NCBI GenBank assembly: GCA_021817565.1
Contig: JAKAUP010000001.1
Coordinates: 1 to 49,026, forward strand
DNA: 49,026 nt
Direction of reading: 5' to 3'
DNA from: Microcaldota archaeon
GTDB lineage: Archaea > Micrarchaeota > Micrarchaeia > Micrarchaeales > Micrarchaeaceae
The notes beneath the pieces were generated by a model, which was not told where the DNA came from, did not search any database, and saw only the letters and a list, made by a program, of their open reading frames with translations. Made by a program: the position numbers and the translations under genes. Position 1 is the stretch's first letter; each line of letters starts with the position of its first letter. This document shows, one piece after another, positions 1 to 9,266 of the stretch.

Positions 1-458
1 CAGCTTTCGCTCACGCTACTTGTTCGCTATCGGTCTGCAACCAATATTTAGGGTTGGAGGTTAATTCCCCCATATTCACTCCCGCTACTCGGAGGGAGCT
101 ACTCTCTTGCAGCAAGTCCATCATGTTACATCTACGAGGCTGTCACTCTCTTTGGCGGTCCTTTCCAGAACCTTCGATTCGCACTTTGGATCAGCACTGC
201 CCCACATCTCCACATCTTTTGCAAGACGGGATTCAGTTCGCCCTGTGCGGCTTTCACTCGCATTACTAACCGCATCGCAATTGCTTTCTTTTCCTGCGGG
301 TACTAAGATCTTTCAGTTCCCCGCGTCAGCATACGTATTGCTACGTACAATTCGGCAATCCCAGGTTCAAAGCCCGACTTGCGGCTACCCTGGGCTTATC
401 GCAGCTTGCCACGGCCTTCATCGCTGTTGCAGCCAAGCCATCCACTAGGTGGTCTTAA
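1..458 (-). rRNA. rrl: 23S ribosomal RNA, 5' part (runs off the window)
   Basis: Read on the minus strand, this stretch begins with the typical archaeal 23S 5' end (CACCTAGTGGATGG at about 454-440) and continues with conserved domain I blocks such as GAACTGAAAGATCTTAGTACC and GGTTCTGGAAAGGACC. The gene is cut by the window edge, so only about the first 450 nucleotides are present. The mature 5' end is placed within a few bases. No 16S or tRNA-Ala lies just upstream (459-686), and a TATA box in that gap could drive 23S on its own. Short open frames inside this region are not genes. Confidence 0.95.
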
Positions 459-617
459 TTTGTACAGAATATCTTCCCCTCAAATCAATCTCAAAAACAT
501 GAGATATCACAGATGGTAATCTCTAGAATCTGTATTTTCACAAAGCGTTAGCTTTCAAATACGTGTGCCTGTAAAGACTAACACGCCATAGAGATACCGT
601 GAATATTTTACTCTGAA

Positions 618-631
618 AGGTTTATATACTT
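618..631. promoter_or_regulatory. TATA box region between the 23S rRNA and the DUF1059 gene
   Basis: AAGGTTTATATACTTT reads as a TATA element on both strands. On the minus strand (AAAGTATATAAACC) it would start transcription near 595, giving a leader of about 135 nucleotides before 23S. On the plus strand it would start near 648, ahead of the small gene at 687. Spacing fits archaeal promoters in both directions; this is not proof that both are used. Confidence 0.55.
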
Positions 632-686
632 TTCCCAGTTGCGCACCATATTTATTCTTTTATTGGAAAATAGGTATGGTGGTGAG

Positions 687-866
687 ATGCCAAAAGAATT
701 CAAATGCAGAGACATAGGAATGAATTGCAGTTTCAGCGCGAAAGCTGAATCGGAGAAGGAGCTGTTCGAGAAGGTGGCAGAGCATGCAAAGTCGGCCCAC
801 AACATGTCAAAGATCGAGCCAGCAACAGAGAAAAAGATAAAGGCCGCAATAAAGAACAGCAGATAA
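687..866 (+). CDS. DUF1059 family small protein
   Basis: This 59-residue protein matches the DUF1059 pattern: FKCRDIGMNC near the start (Cys7 and Cys14) and a later HAKSAHNM segment with two histidines. The spaced Cys and His residues suggest metal binding, but the family's function is unknown. The ATG at 687 is preferred over the in-frame ATG at 639, because family members start MPxxFxC and GGTGGTGAG sits just before 687. It is a single gene with its own TATA box, followed directly by a hairpin. Confidence 0.75.
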   Translation: MPKEFKCRDIGMNCSFSAKAESEKELFEKVAEHAKSAHNMSKIEPATEKKIKAAIKNSR

Positions 867-874
867 GCATCTTT

Positions 875-893
875 GGGCAGGACGTACCTGCCC
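875..893 (+). terminator. Hairpin after the DUF1059 gene
   Basis: GGGCAGG (875-881) pairs perfectly with CCTGCCC (887-893) across a 5-base loop, and TATTTCTT follows. It begins 8 bases after the DUF1059 stop codon, as expected for a transcription end, though archaeal termination depends more on T-runs than on hairpins. Confidence 0.45.
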
Positions 894-942
894 TATTTCT
901 TACAGAATGAAATGGGATATGCCTCTTATGTCTTATGCTGAA

Positions 943-960
943 CCCTGCAAAAGCGCAGGG
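943..960 (+). terminator. Second short hairpin before the 1027 gene
   Basis: CCCTGC (943-948) and GCAGGG (955-960) form a 6-bp stem with a 6-base loop. It may be a second terminator or part of the leader of the gene at 1027. No clear TATA box was found between it and that gene. Confidence 0.25.
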
Positions 961-1026
961 AACCACTCTTAGTTCCGCCGAGTTTCGCAGAAAACTCTTT
1001 TATTGTTTTCCGCAGAAATAGAAACG

Positions 1027-1467
1027 ATGGAAAAGAGGATATGGTTGACCGAGAGCAGACGTGTCCTAGGGATGGTTGCAGTGCTGATGGGTTCAGATGC
1101 TGAGAATGAGGACACCAATGAAGCAGGCAGCTCACTCTTTCATATTTCAGGGGAATCGGCCGATCCGGAATCGCTTAAGCTGATAGCAGAACTGGACGAT
1201 CACAACTTTAAGCATCTCTTCCGGCCAGTGATTACTGTAGCGAAGATGCGCGTCGCGTCGAATGAGAACACACCGCCCAAAATCCTCGACTTTATTGCTC
1301 GTCAGGTCATAGAAAAGAGGGTCTACAAGAATGACGAGCAGTTGATGCTGGAGACGCTGGACTCACTGTTAGCGAACCCATCCACGCCAAAAGAGACAAA
1401 ACAAACAGTATCAGAATTCCTCCGCAACCGGAACGACCAACAAAACCCAAGCAACTTACTCCGCTAA
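1027..1467 (+). CDS. Uncharacterised helical-repeat-like protein (paralogue of next gene)
   Basis: A 146-residue soluble protein with no signal peptide or membrane segment and no recognised family. The middle carries ITVAKMRVASNENTPPKILD and then LLANPSTPKETKQTVSEFL; the repeated N-x-x-TP-K helix starts recall leucine-rich-repeat-variant or HEAT-like units. The following gene has the same pattern, so the two look like an old tandem duplication. A TTG at 1003 could add 8 residues, but the ATG at 1027 is preferred. The C-terminus is Asn/Gln-rich. Function is unknown; a protein-binding role is only a guess from the repeats. Confidence 0.65.
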   Translation: MEKRIWLTESRRVLGMVAVLMGSDAENEDTNEAGSSLFHISGESADPESLKLIAELDDHNFKHLFRPVITVAKMRVASNENTPPKILDFIARQVIEKRVYKNDEQLMLETLDSLLANPSTPKETKQTVSEFLRNRNDQQNPSNLLR

Positions 1468-1558
1468 CCTGCATTGATGCAAAACGCGCTTTTCTGCACG
1501 CCTCCTGCATATGCACCAAAAGTATTTATATCACTTTTAATAACTATAATATGATTAA

Positions 1559-2140
1559 ATGGCAACTTTGACAAAAGGCAACCAACAGGCGCGTATGTCT
1601 AACGAATCAGACCAGCATTACGAGGCGAGATTGGCAATAGGAACCCTGAAGCATGCAAAAGGGACCCACGATCAAATCAGGCACGCAATGGCTACTTTAT
1701 ACAAGGCATCCAACGCTACGAAGGAAGAGGACGCTGATATAAAAGAAACCCTCCAAATGATTGGGATTTTGGACGAGAAGGAGTTTCCAAACGATCGCGA
1801 CATAAGGGACCAGATAACAGTATCAAAAATGAATGTTGCAAGGAATAAAGAGGCGCATTCGCACACGCTAGACTATATGGCACGGCAGATACTGTTTAAC
1901 GGCGGCCAAAAAGATAAGGACACAAGGAACATTATTCTCGAATACATAATACACAACAAAAATACATCAAACTCGACAATAGTGGATATAATAAAGAATT
2001 ACAAAGATTCAAGAATAGCAGAAGAAGGGGAAGAGGAGCTAAACAAAAGAAAAGCTCAGCACAACGAGTTGGATAAGTTTCTAAGAAAATATGGGCCCCC
2101 GGGTGTTGGGGCAATAATGGCGTTTTTCGGATTTTTCTGA
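1559..2140 (+). CDS. Uncharacterised helical-repeat-like protein with hydrophobic C-terminus
   Basis: A 193-residue protein. It shares with the upstream gene the pattern ITVxKMxVAxN, then LDxxARQ, then an acidic stretch and a second Nxx(S/T)-type helix start. After a charged Lys/Glu-rich segment (about 150-175) it ends in a short hydrophobic tail, GVGAIMAFFGFF, which could touch a membrane. TATTTATA at 1523-1530 places transcription start almost on the ATG at 1559, so the mRNA is probably leaderless or nearly so. Function unknown. Confidence 0.7.
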   Translation: MATLTKGNQQARMSNESDQHYEARLAIGTLKHAKGTHDQIRHAMATLYKASNATKEEDADIKETLQMIGILDEKEFPNDRDIRDQITVSKMNVARNKEAHSHTLDYMARQILFNGGQKDKDTRNIILEYIIHNKNTSNSTIVDIIKNYKDSRIAEEGEEELNKRKAQHNELDKFLRKYGPPGVGAIMAFFGFF

Positions 2141-2267
2141 GCAATCCAGATCACCCTGCCAACATTTCCAACAATTTTTAGCTTAAAGCGAAAACGCAAA
2201 CTTACATAATGGTTAAATATTTTTGGTTTAGTCATATTGCTGAATATCTAAGTCTATTCGTGTTTCT

Positions 2268-3710
2268 ATGAAAAATGAGTACGATGTTATAGTTGCAGGA
2301 GCAGGACTCGCTGGATGTACAGCAGCAGCAGTGGCTGCAAGAAAGGGCAAAAGCGTATTGCTCCTAGACAGAAATGTGAAGACGGAGGTCGGAAAGAAGA
2401 CAAACTGGGGCTGGACATGCGGGGATGCGGTCGCAGCATCGCATCTTGACTTCGTCGAGAAAAACACAGGCATAAAATTCTCCTCCCCGGAACTGGACAA
2501 GAAGGTTAACGGCGTCTATGCGCTCTCCCCTGACCTTGGGGCAAAGTATATGTTTGACGGTCTCGGATATGTGCTCGACAGACCAGAATTCGAGGCAAAA
2601 CTGCTTGAAATCGCAATAAAGAGCGGCGCTGAATATGTGCAACAGTTTGAAGTGGAGGGCCCGCTCCTAGAGGATAAGAAGATCGTCGGGATATTCGGCA
2701 GGGACAGCAAGAAGGAAAGGAAGGAATACAAGGCAAAGCTCGTAATTGACTCACTTGGAATAGCAACCGTACTTAGGAGAAGACTTCCAAACAACGAATA
2801 CGTGCAAAAGGAGGTAGACATAGATGACGTCGAATCCACAGGAAGATACATCATGGAGTTCGACGCTCCTGAGGATTACGATCTGCGCTATTATGATCCG
2901 GACAATGCGCTCATACACCTTAACCAGTATATGTCTCCGGGCGGTTACTGTTGGGTATTCCCTAAGAGCGGGGACAAGGTAAATGTCGGCCTGGGCGTGC
3001 AAAGGCGAAGCCTCCAGATACGCAACGAGAAGCTCAAAAAGAAAGACTCGCTGCAGAAGCTTATAGACGAGTACGTGAAGTGGAATCCTGTGCTCAAGAA
3101 CGTCAGGATATTCAACAAGAACAATAACGGAAAGGGAATATGGTCGGTCGCAGTCAGGCGTCAGATAGAGTGCCTTGTGTACGACGGTTACATGGGTGCA
3201 GGAGACAGTATGGTCATGCCTAATCCGCTAAGCGCTGGTGGAATAGGCCCGGCTCTCATATCCGGAATACTCGCCGGCAAGAATGCGGTGGAGGCAATCG
3301 AGGCAAACGATACTTCGGTAAGCGGCCTATGGAAATACAACGTCGAATTCAACCGCGAATATGGGAAGAAGACCGCAGGGCTGGAGGTTTTGAGGATATA
3401 CCTGCAGTCGCTCAACAACGACGTCATTAACTACGGGATAAGAACATTCCTTACTGCTGACGAGGCAAATGAGCTGACGCTCGGAAAGATACCGGAGCTC
3501 AGCCTTTCCACAAAGTTCAAGCTGGCGCTCAAAGGAGCAACCAACATAAACGCATTCAGGAATCTTGCATACTCTGTAAACAAGATGAAGGAGATGAACG
3601 AGATATACTCCAGATATCCGGAGACGCCCGCAGAGTACCACAAGTGGGTAACCGGCGTAAGGAAGGAAATGGAAGTTGTTAAGGAGAGGTTCAAGCCAAA
3701 TCCTATATAA
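2268..3710 (+). CDS. Geranylgeranyl reductase family FAD-dependent oxidoreductase
   Basis: This 480-residue flavoprotein reduces the double bonds of geranylgeranyl chains, the step that saturates archaeal ether lipids; some relatives act on polyprenyl carriers instead. The N-terminal Rossmann motif VAGAGLAG (residues 9-16) binds FAD, LLLDR follows, and the family block GDSMVMPNPLSAGGIGPAL contacts the flavin (about 315-335). Length fits the family. TTAAATAT at 2213-2220 gives a leader of about 25 bases to the ATG at 2268. rpoK begins 8 bases after the stop, so both may be on one transcript. The exact lipid substrate cannot be read from the sequence. Confidence 0.88.
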   Translation: MKNEYDVIVAGAGLAGCTAAAVAARKGKSVLLLDRNVKTEVGKKTNWGWTCGDAVAASHLDFVEKNTGIKFSSPELDKKVNGVYALSPDLGAKYMFDGLGYVLDRPEFEAKLLEIAIKSGAEYVQQFEVEGPLLEDKKIVGIFGRDSKKERKEYKAKLVIDSLGIATVLRRRLPNNEYVQKEVDIDDVESTGRYIMEFDAPEDYDLRYYDPDNALIHLNQYMSPGGYCWVFPKSGDKVNVGLGVQRRSLQIRNEKLKKKDSLQKLIDEYVKWNPVLKNVRIFNKNNNGKGIWSVAVRRQIECLVYDGYMGAGDSMVMPNPLSAGGIGPALISGILAGKNAVEAIEANDTSVSGLWKYNVEFNREYGKKTAGLEVLRIYLQSLNNDVINYGIRTFLTADEANELTLGKIPELSLSTKFKLALKGATNINAFRNLAYSVNKMKEMNEIYSRYPETPAEYHKWVTGVRKEMEVVKERFKPNPI

Positions 3711-3718
3711 GTGGTTGA

Positions 3719-3925
3719 GTGGAATACACAAAATTCGAGAAAGCGCGCATAATAGGTGCAAGGGCGCTGCAATTGGCATACGGTGCACCGCCGATAATAA
3801 AGGTACCGAAGGGAGTTACTGACCCGATAGACCTAGCTGAGCTTGAGTACGAGAAGGACGTAATACCAATAACAGTAATAAGGGAACAGGCAGACGCCCA
3901 GCCAAAGCATTCAAAGAAGAGGTAA
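3719..3925 (+). CDS. rpoK: DNA-directed RNA polymerase subunit K (Rpo6)
   Basis: This 68-residue protein is the archaeal counterpart of eukaryotic Rpb6 and bacterial omega, which helps assemble RNA polymerase. It carries the family signature FEKARIIGARALQLAYGAPP followed by DPIDLAELE and IPITVIRE. The start is GTG at 3719; no in-frame ATG exists upstream. It follows geranylgeranyl reductase by 8 bases and ends just before the 3' end of the convergent phosphoesterase gene. In many archaea rpoK sits near ribosomal genes, so this position is relocated. Confidence 0.93.
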   Translation: MEYTKFEKARIIGARALQLAYGAPPIIKVPKGVTDPIDLAELEYEKDVIPITVIREQADAQPKHSKKR

Positions 3926-3933
3926 AAGAAGTC

Positions 3934-4692
3934 CTACGCTATCTCATCTACGGCCCCATAATAGCTTCCGCTTACCCCAAATACCCGTGCTTTGCCGTAA
4001 GAGAATACTCCGTTCTTGAGCAGTGGGTTCATCCCTTCCCTTCCACTCCTTCCCTTATCCATACCAACAGGAGTTCCTGTTATAAGTTCGTTGAAAGCTG
4101 GCATCACAACCAGCTCCTCTGCGCCAATGCTCCCATATATGCCTTTGCTGTTACCTCTCTCAGCTATGAGCCATGCCTTTTCAGTGTATCTAGCCCCGTT
4201 CTTGTCAGAGACGCTTACCGCAACATGGCTGTGCCCCGATACTATCGTCCTTTTCTTTATCGCGTCATCAGAAGCCCACTTGTTTCCATGCAGGAATGCA
4301 AAATTGCGTGTCGTAAACTCGTCCATAACCTCCATTCCTATTATCTCGTCAAGATGCGCATCGTGGTTGCCCCTAAGCACAACAACATCCATTCCCTCAA
4401 TCTTCGCGAAGAAGCTCTTCAAGCTCCTTCTCTCGTGCGCTTCTGGGTAGAGTACGCTTTCCTTTATGTCTCCCAGAAGGATAGTTCTCCTTGTATTGAA
4501 TCTGCCCGCAATCTCGAGCAGCTTCTCCGCCATTCGTATCTCGTTCCCATATATGTTTATCCCATTATCCCTGAACCGCCTTTCCACGCCTACATGGAGG
4601 TCGCCCACAACCAGGTATCTCTTTCCATCCTCGACTATCAGCGCCGGCTCATTATAAACGAACTTCAGGTCTGCATTATCCCCAGTTATCAT
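3934..4692 (-). CDS. Archaeal metallophosphoesterase (MJ0037/TIGR00024-type)
   Basis: A 252-residue calcineurin-like phosphoesterase of the archaeal SbcD-related group, whose substrate is unknown. Metal-binding motifs appear in order: GDLHVG (about residue 30), LLGDIKES, RGNHDAH, HGN and SGHSHVA. GDIKES replaces the GDxKH usual in this group. The C-terminal third is less conserved. The ATG at 4692 has GGAGAGG just upstream and fits a TATA box at 4727-4739; an earlier in-frame ATG at 4749 would overlap the divergent promoter. The protein looks cytoplasmic. Confidence 0.8.
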   Translation of the reverse strand: MITGDNADLKFVYNEPALIVEDGKRYLVVGDLHVGVERRFRDNGINIYGNEIRMAEKLLEIAGRFNTRRTILLGDIKESVLYPEAHERRSLKSFFAKIEGMDVVVLRGNHDAHLDEIIGMEVMDEFTTRNFAFLHGNKWASDDAIKKRTIVSGHSHVAVSVSDKNGARYTEKAWLIAERGNSKGIYGSIGAEELVVMPAFNELITGTPVGMDKGRSGREGMNPLLKNGVFSYGKARVFGVSGSYYGAVDEIA

Positions 4693-4726
4693 TTCCCTCT
4701 CCTCTCTTATCTTCTGATACGGGAGG

Positions 4727-4739
4727 TTTATTATTTTAT
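4727..4739. promoter_or_regulatory. Divergent TATA-like element
   Basis: TTTATTATTTTAT lies between two divergent genes. Its centre is about 25 bases from the ATG at 4757 on the plus strand (leaderless) and about 26 bases from a start near 4706 on the minus strand, just ahead of the ATG at 4692. One AT-rich box may therefore serve both directions. Confidence 0.45.
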
Positions 4740-4756
4740 GCGTGGGCAATTACATT

Positions 4757-5827
4757 ATGCCTAACTCATCCCCGGTCATCGGCAAGATATTCGGAATACC
4801 GATACAACTGCACTGGACATTTGTCATACTGCTGATATTCTCCCTGATATCGCCAGTGCTTTTCGCATACATAGTGCTCCTTTTCGCCTTTGTTACGATA
4901 CACGAGATTGCGCATTCAGTCACGGCTAAGCGCAATGGGGTTCAGGTAAAACGGATCGTACTCTACCCCCTCGGGGGAGGTTCCCTCATAGACATGAACA
5001 AGATGAGCCCTGACCTTGAGTTCAAGATATCTATAGTCGGACCTCTATCAAACATACTGATGGCTGGTTTGTTGGGCATCCTCGTAATATTCCTGCCAGC
5101 CGGATACATAAGCTCTTTCGTGCAGCTTCTGTTTCTTGTCAATATACTGCTCGGAGTGCTTAACATACTCCCCGCCTTCCCATTGGACGGCGGTAGGATA
5201 TTAAGGAGCTTCCTGCAGTCAAGATACAAGCGATTCAGGGATCAGTTTACTGCAACCATGTTCGTTTCAAAAGTAAGCAGCGTATTTGCGGGGGGATCAT
5301 TCCTTTTTGCCATAATCTACCTTTTTATTCCAGGGTATACGGAATCATACCGGATTCTACTTTCGATATCATTTCTGATTGTAGCATTCTACATATACGC
5401 AGGCAACCGCTCAGAGATATATTCATCGTATGTGAACAGGCTTGCGGCTCGCGTCGAGATGAAGGACATCATAAGCCATGAATATGCGGTTGTAAAACCA
5501 TCATCCTCAATATCGACGCTGCACAAGTATGCCAGGGAAGGGGTGCTGAAACCAGTCATATACAGGGATAAAGAGAGGTATTTCATGGTAACGCGCGTGC
5601 AACTGAACATATCCCAAAGGCCTCCCAAAAATGCCCCGAAAGTATCAGATTTCGGGATAGAAATACCATCGTTGAGCTACAAATCCACAGCAAAGGATGT
5701 GCTCAACCAGATATGGCTGGAACAGTCGCCAGGTGCAGTAATAAGGCGAGGCAACGCGATTATCGGGATTGTGACAAGGCAGCATCTTGAATACGTCATA
5801 GCCCTCCATTCATCGCAAAAGATATAA
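4757..5827 (+). CDS. Site-2 protease family zinc metalloprotease (M50)
   Basis: A 356-residue membrane protease that cuts substrates within or near the membrane. HEIAH (His49, Glu50, His53) holds the zinc and catalytic Glu; the third ligand is in NILPAFPLDGG (Asp144). Around them are about six hydrophobic segments between residues 18 and 215. The C-terminal region (about 225-356) resembles a degenerate CBS-type cytosolic domain, common in archaeal and bacterial S2P proteins and possibly nucleotide-sensing. ATG at 4757 is chosen because GTG 4742 would lie before the predicted transcription start. SMC follows 39 bases later. Confidence 0.88.
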   Translation: MPNSSPVIGKIFGIPIQLHWTFVILLIFSLISPVLFAYIVLLFAFVTIHEIAHSVTAKRNGVQVKRIVLYPLGGGSLIDMNKMSPDLEFKISIVGPLSNILMAGLLGILVIFLPAGYISSFVQLLFLVNILLGVLNILPAFPLDGGRILRSFLQSRYKRFRDQFTATMFVSKVSSVFAGGSFLFAIIYLFIPGYTESYRILLSISFLIVAFYIYAGNRSEIYSSYVNRLAARVEMKDIISHEYAVVKPSSSISTLHKYAREGVLKPVIYRDKERYFMVTRVQLNISQRPPKNAPKVSDFGIEIPSLSYKSTAKDVLNQIWLEQSPGAVIRRGNAIIGIVTRQHLEYVIALHSSQKI

Positions 5828-5866
5828 AAGTTCGAGAATAATCAATAATGCGATTGGTGCTTCAGT

Positions 5867-8800
5867 ATGCCTCACATAGACCAGGTCACTATACACAATA
5901 TCAAGTCCTTCAGGCATTCAGTCATACGCTTCGGGAAGGGTTTTAACTGCATAGTAGGGCCCAACGGCTCGGGAAAGTCAAGCATATGCGATGCGCTCCT
6001 GTTTGCGCTTGGCGAATCATCGCTGAAGAGGCTGCGCATACAGTCAGTGCAGGAGCTCATCAACACCTCAGACAGCAAGAAAGGAAAGCCGAAATCAGGA
6101 AAGAAGGGAGCAATCAAGGCCTACTCAAGCATACATGTATCGGGCGTAGACCTTACTGTAGCACGCGCAATACGCGAAGGAAACAAGGTCTTATACAGGC
6201 TGAACGGAAAGCGCGTCACAAGGCAGGAGATGATTGAACAACTAAAGCACAGCAATACATATGTCACAGAGGCAAACACGATAACGCAGGATGAGATTGG
6301 GAAGATCATGCACATGAGCAAGAAGGAGATGCGCTCGCTGATTGACATACCTGCAGGCATAAAGGAATTCGACGAAAAGAAGATGTCGGCAATGTCGGAA
6401 CTCTCAAAGGTTGAAGAAAAGATATCGAACGCGCGTTCGATACTTTCGGAGAGGGCAGGATTTCTCAAAGAGCTCAAAAAAGAGAAGGAGGCGGCGGAGA
6501 AGTACACACATCTTAGGGATTCTATCAGATCGATAAATTATACAATCCTCCTATCGAGAGAGAAGGCGCTATCGGGAGAGTACGAAAAGGTATCAGCAAA
6601 GATGGGGCAATCTGAAAAGAAGATAGCGGACTGCTCCAAAGAGATAAGGGAGAAAGAGGGAAGGATATCCGAGCTATCCGAAGAGCGCATCAAGACATCC
6701 GGGTTGCTCAACAGCCACTCCATCGAGCTGAGCAGGCAGAACAGGGAGATAGAATCAGTATCAAGAGAGGTGGCGGTCCTGGATTCGAAGATCGAGTCTG
6801 CAGCCCATGCAAAAAGGAACAACTCAGAACGCCTGTCAGCGCTCAAGGCGGACCGCGATTTAACGCTTGCGAAGATAAAAGAAAAAGCCGCGCTGCTCAA
6901 GGAATCAGAAGCGGAAGCATTGAAGCTACAGGGAACGCTCGACAGGGCAAAAGCGGCAAGTGTACAGAAAAGCACGGACATATCCGAAAAGTACGAGAAG
7001 AACAGAAAAGAGATAGAATCGCTGCGCATCAAGGCCGCAAAAATCTCATCAGAGATTGAGGAGAAACGGATAAGGCTTGGCACAGAAGAGCATAACTTAA
7101 GCTCCCTAAATGATGAACTCGCTTCGGCAAAGGATGCACTGCACCAGTCAAGATCATTGTATGATCAGCCAGGGTTGGAGAAAAGGAAAACGGCAGTCGA
7201 GCAGATCAAGAAAAAGGTATCGGAGCTATCCGCCAACATCAACCGCATCGACTCGGACCGTTTGAAGCTGGATTCTAAGATCATAGAGCACAGGGAGTCG
7301 ATTGCGGTGCGCGGTGGAGACCTGGAAAGGACAACACAGCTGCTCAAATCAAACTTCAAGGGCGTGCTGGGAAGAGTGTACGAACTATGCAGTTACGAAG
7401 AGAAATACGCACAGGCAATAAGCGCAGCTTGCGGAAGCCGCCTAAACTATGTTGTTGTCGACACGATTGATACAGCATCAAAATCGATTGCGCTTCTCAA
7501 GAAGAACGGACTTGCCCGCACCTCGTTCATACCAATTTCCGACATAAGGGAGCCGAAGGGGCAGGGCAAGGCGCCCGGAAATCCGCTTATAAACGTCGTA
7601 TCATTCGATAGGGGCGTATCAAAGGCGATGAGCTTCGTATTTGCAAATACGAACATAGTCGAAACCATAGAGGAAGCAAAGAGGGCCGGAATCGGGAATT
7701 CAAGGTATGTCACGCTTACAGGGGAACTTGTGGAGCAGTCAGGCGTTGTAAGCGGAGGCCAGACAAAGGCGTACCAGCCGGTCGGCCACCTGTATTCAGA
7801 GCTCGAAAAGCTCTCAAAGGAGAAAGAGAAAAAGATTGCCGAGCAGCAGCAAATAAGGGACGAAATAGAGAAGCTTCGCCATGAGCTCTCGGCTGCAGAA
7901 CGCGCACTGATGGAAGCTGAATACACTGCGCATAGCTCAATCGAAACCTCAAGGCAGAATGAAAAGCGCGTAAGCGAACTGGAAAAGCGGATCGAAGAAG
8001 GCCGCGCCACTTTCGATTCGCTCACAAAGGCGCTGGAAGAGAAGATCGCAGAGCGCGGTTTGCTTAACGGACGCTCGACAGAACTGGAATCAGAAAACGA
8101 ATCGCTTTACTCGCTTCTATTCAAGTCAAATTCGCAAAAGGAAGGCAAGCAGAAGGCGGAAGATGCAGCTGCCATCGCTTCAATGCTTGAGAAGAAGAAA
8201 GTTGAGATTGCATCCCTCTCCAAGGAAGTGCAGATGCTTGATGATTCGAAAGCGCGCATATACGGAGAGATAACAAAGCTTGAATCCGAGATAAAGTCGC
8301 TTTCGGCAGAGGCAGAAAAAATGCTGGAATCGAGACGCGCATTGGACTCGAAGCGTTCTCTGATGGAAGAAAAGGTAAAGGGCTTCGATTCTGATTCAGC
8401 ACAGCTCTACGAAAAGATATCCTCAATAGACAAAAAGATAAGCGAAGAGGGGTCCAAGAAGGGGGAGCTGCAGCGCCTCATCGAATCATATACGCGCGAA
8501 CTTACCGAGTCAAAGATTTCGGGGTCTCAGATCAGCACAAGGCTCGGCGACATACGCGCAGAGCTTTCGGAGTACAAGGAGGAAAAGGTAACTGAGGGAG
8601 AGATCCAGTCCCTGGAGGGAAGACTGGACGAGCAGAAGAAAGAGCTGGAATCGCTTGGAAATGTCAACATGATGGCCCCACAGATGTACGCGGAGAAAGG
8701 TAAGGAGGTAGCGGAGGCGGAATCGAAGATATCGACGCTGGAGAGCGAGAAGAATTCGGTGCTTAACATGATATCCGAGATAGAATCTAGGAAGCTATCG

Positions 8801-9262
8801 GTATTCAAGGACACCTTTGATTCGATCAACGCCAATTTCCATAATCTCTACTCAAAGATAGGGAAGGAGGGGGAGAGCGCATACCTTGTGTTGAGCGATC
8901 CTACGAGCCCGTTCGAGTCGTATCTCTCAATAGAAGTGGACGATGGGCGCGTAAAGGAGCGCATGGAGCGCAAATCAGGCGGGGAACGGTCGCTTCTAAT
9001 AATAATGCTTGTGCTATCAATAATGATGAGGAACACCATGTCATTCTACATATTCGACGAGATAGATGCGTCGCTTGACAAGCAGAACTCAAAGAAGCTT
9101 TCGCTGCTGCTGAAGCAGATGGGGGAGCGCTCTCAGTTCATAGTCGTAAGCCACAACGACGTAATGATATCCGGGGCGGATACTGTCATAGGCGTAACCA
9201 GGAACGAAGAGGGTTCTAAGGCGCTCGGTATAGAGATGGCGCAGCACGCAGTGCAGAACTGA
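5867..9262 (+). CDS. smc: Chromosome segregation protein SMC
   Basis: A 1131-residue SMC ATPase that organises and segregates DNA. The N-terminal head has Walker A GPNGSGKSS (31-39). Two long coiled-coil arms flank a hinge (about 490-635) containing GSRLNYVVVD and VVSGGQ. The C-terminal head has the signature SGGERS (about 1037) and Walker B FYIFDEIDASLD (about 1060). The signature lacks the usual leading Leu (RKSGGE rather than LSGGE). Length is normal for archaeal SMC. scpA and scpB are not adjacent. The signal peptidase gene starts 4 bases after the stop, so the two are probably co-transcribed. Confidence 0.96.
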   Translation: MPHIDQVTIHNIKSFRHSVIRFGKGFNCIVGPNGSGKSSICDALLFALGESSLKRLRIQSVQELINTSDSKKGKPKSGKKGAIKAYSSIHVSGVDLTVARAIREGNKVLYRLNGKRVTRQEMIEQLKHSNTYVTEANTITQDEIGKIMHMSKKEMRSLIDIPAGIKEFDEKKMSAMSELSKVEEKISNARSILSERAGFLKELKKEKEAAEKYTHLRDSIRSINYTILLSREKALSGEYEKVSAKMGQSEKKIADCSKEIREKEGRISELSEERIKTSGLLNSHSIELSRQNREIESVSREVAVLDSKIESAAHAKRNNSERLSALKADRDLTLAKIKEKAALLKESEAEALKLQGTLDRAKAASVQKSTDISEKYEKNRKEIESLRIKAAKISSEIEEKRIRLGTEEHNLSSLNDELASAKDALHQSRSLYDQPGLEKRKTAVEQIKKKVSELSANINRIDSDRLKLDSKIIEHRESIAVRGGDLERTTQLLKSNFKGVLGRVYELCSYEEKYAQAISAACGSRLNYVVVDTIDTASKSIALLKKNGLARTSFIPISDIREPKGQGKAPGNPLINVVSFDRGVSKAMSFVFANTNIVETIEEAKRAGIGNSRYVTLTGELVEQSGVVSGGQTKAYQPVGHLYSELEKLSKEKEKKIAEQQQIRDEIEKLRHELSAAERALMEAEYTAHSSIETSRQNEKRVSELEKRIEEGRATFDSLTKALEEKIAERGLLNGRSTELESENESLYSLLFKSNSQKEGKQKAEDAAAIASMLEKKKVEIASLSKEVQMLDDSKARIYGEITKLESEIKSLSAEAEKMLESRRALDSKRSLMEEKVKGFDSDSAQLYEKISSIDKKISEEGSKKGELQRLIESYTRELTESKISGSQISTRLGDIRAELSEYKEEKVTEGEIQSLEGRLDEQKKELESLGNVNMMAPQMYAEKGKEVAEAESKISTLESEKNSVLNMISEIESRKLSVFKDTFDSINANFHNLYSKIGKEGESAYLVLSDPTSPFESYLSIEVDDGRVKERMERKSGGERSLLIIMLVLSIMMRNTMSFYIFDEIDASLDKQNSKKLSLLLKQMGERSQFIVVSHNDVMISGADTVIGVTRNEEGSKALGIEMAQHAVQN

Positions 9263-9266
9263 TATC

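Noticed and set aside
54-448. Open frames on the plus strand at the left edge
   Set aside because: They lie in the complement of the 23S rRNA gene, whose conserved blocks are clear.
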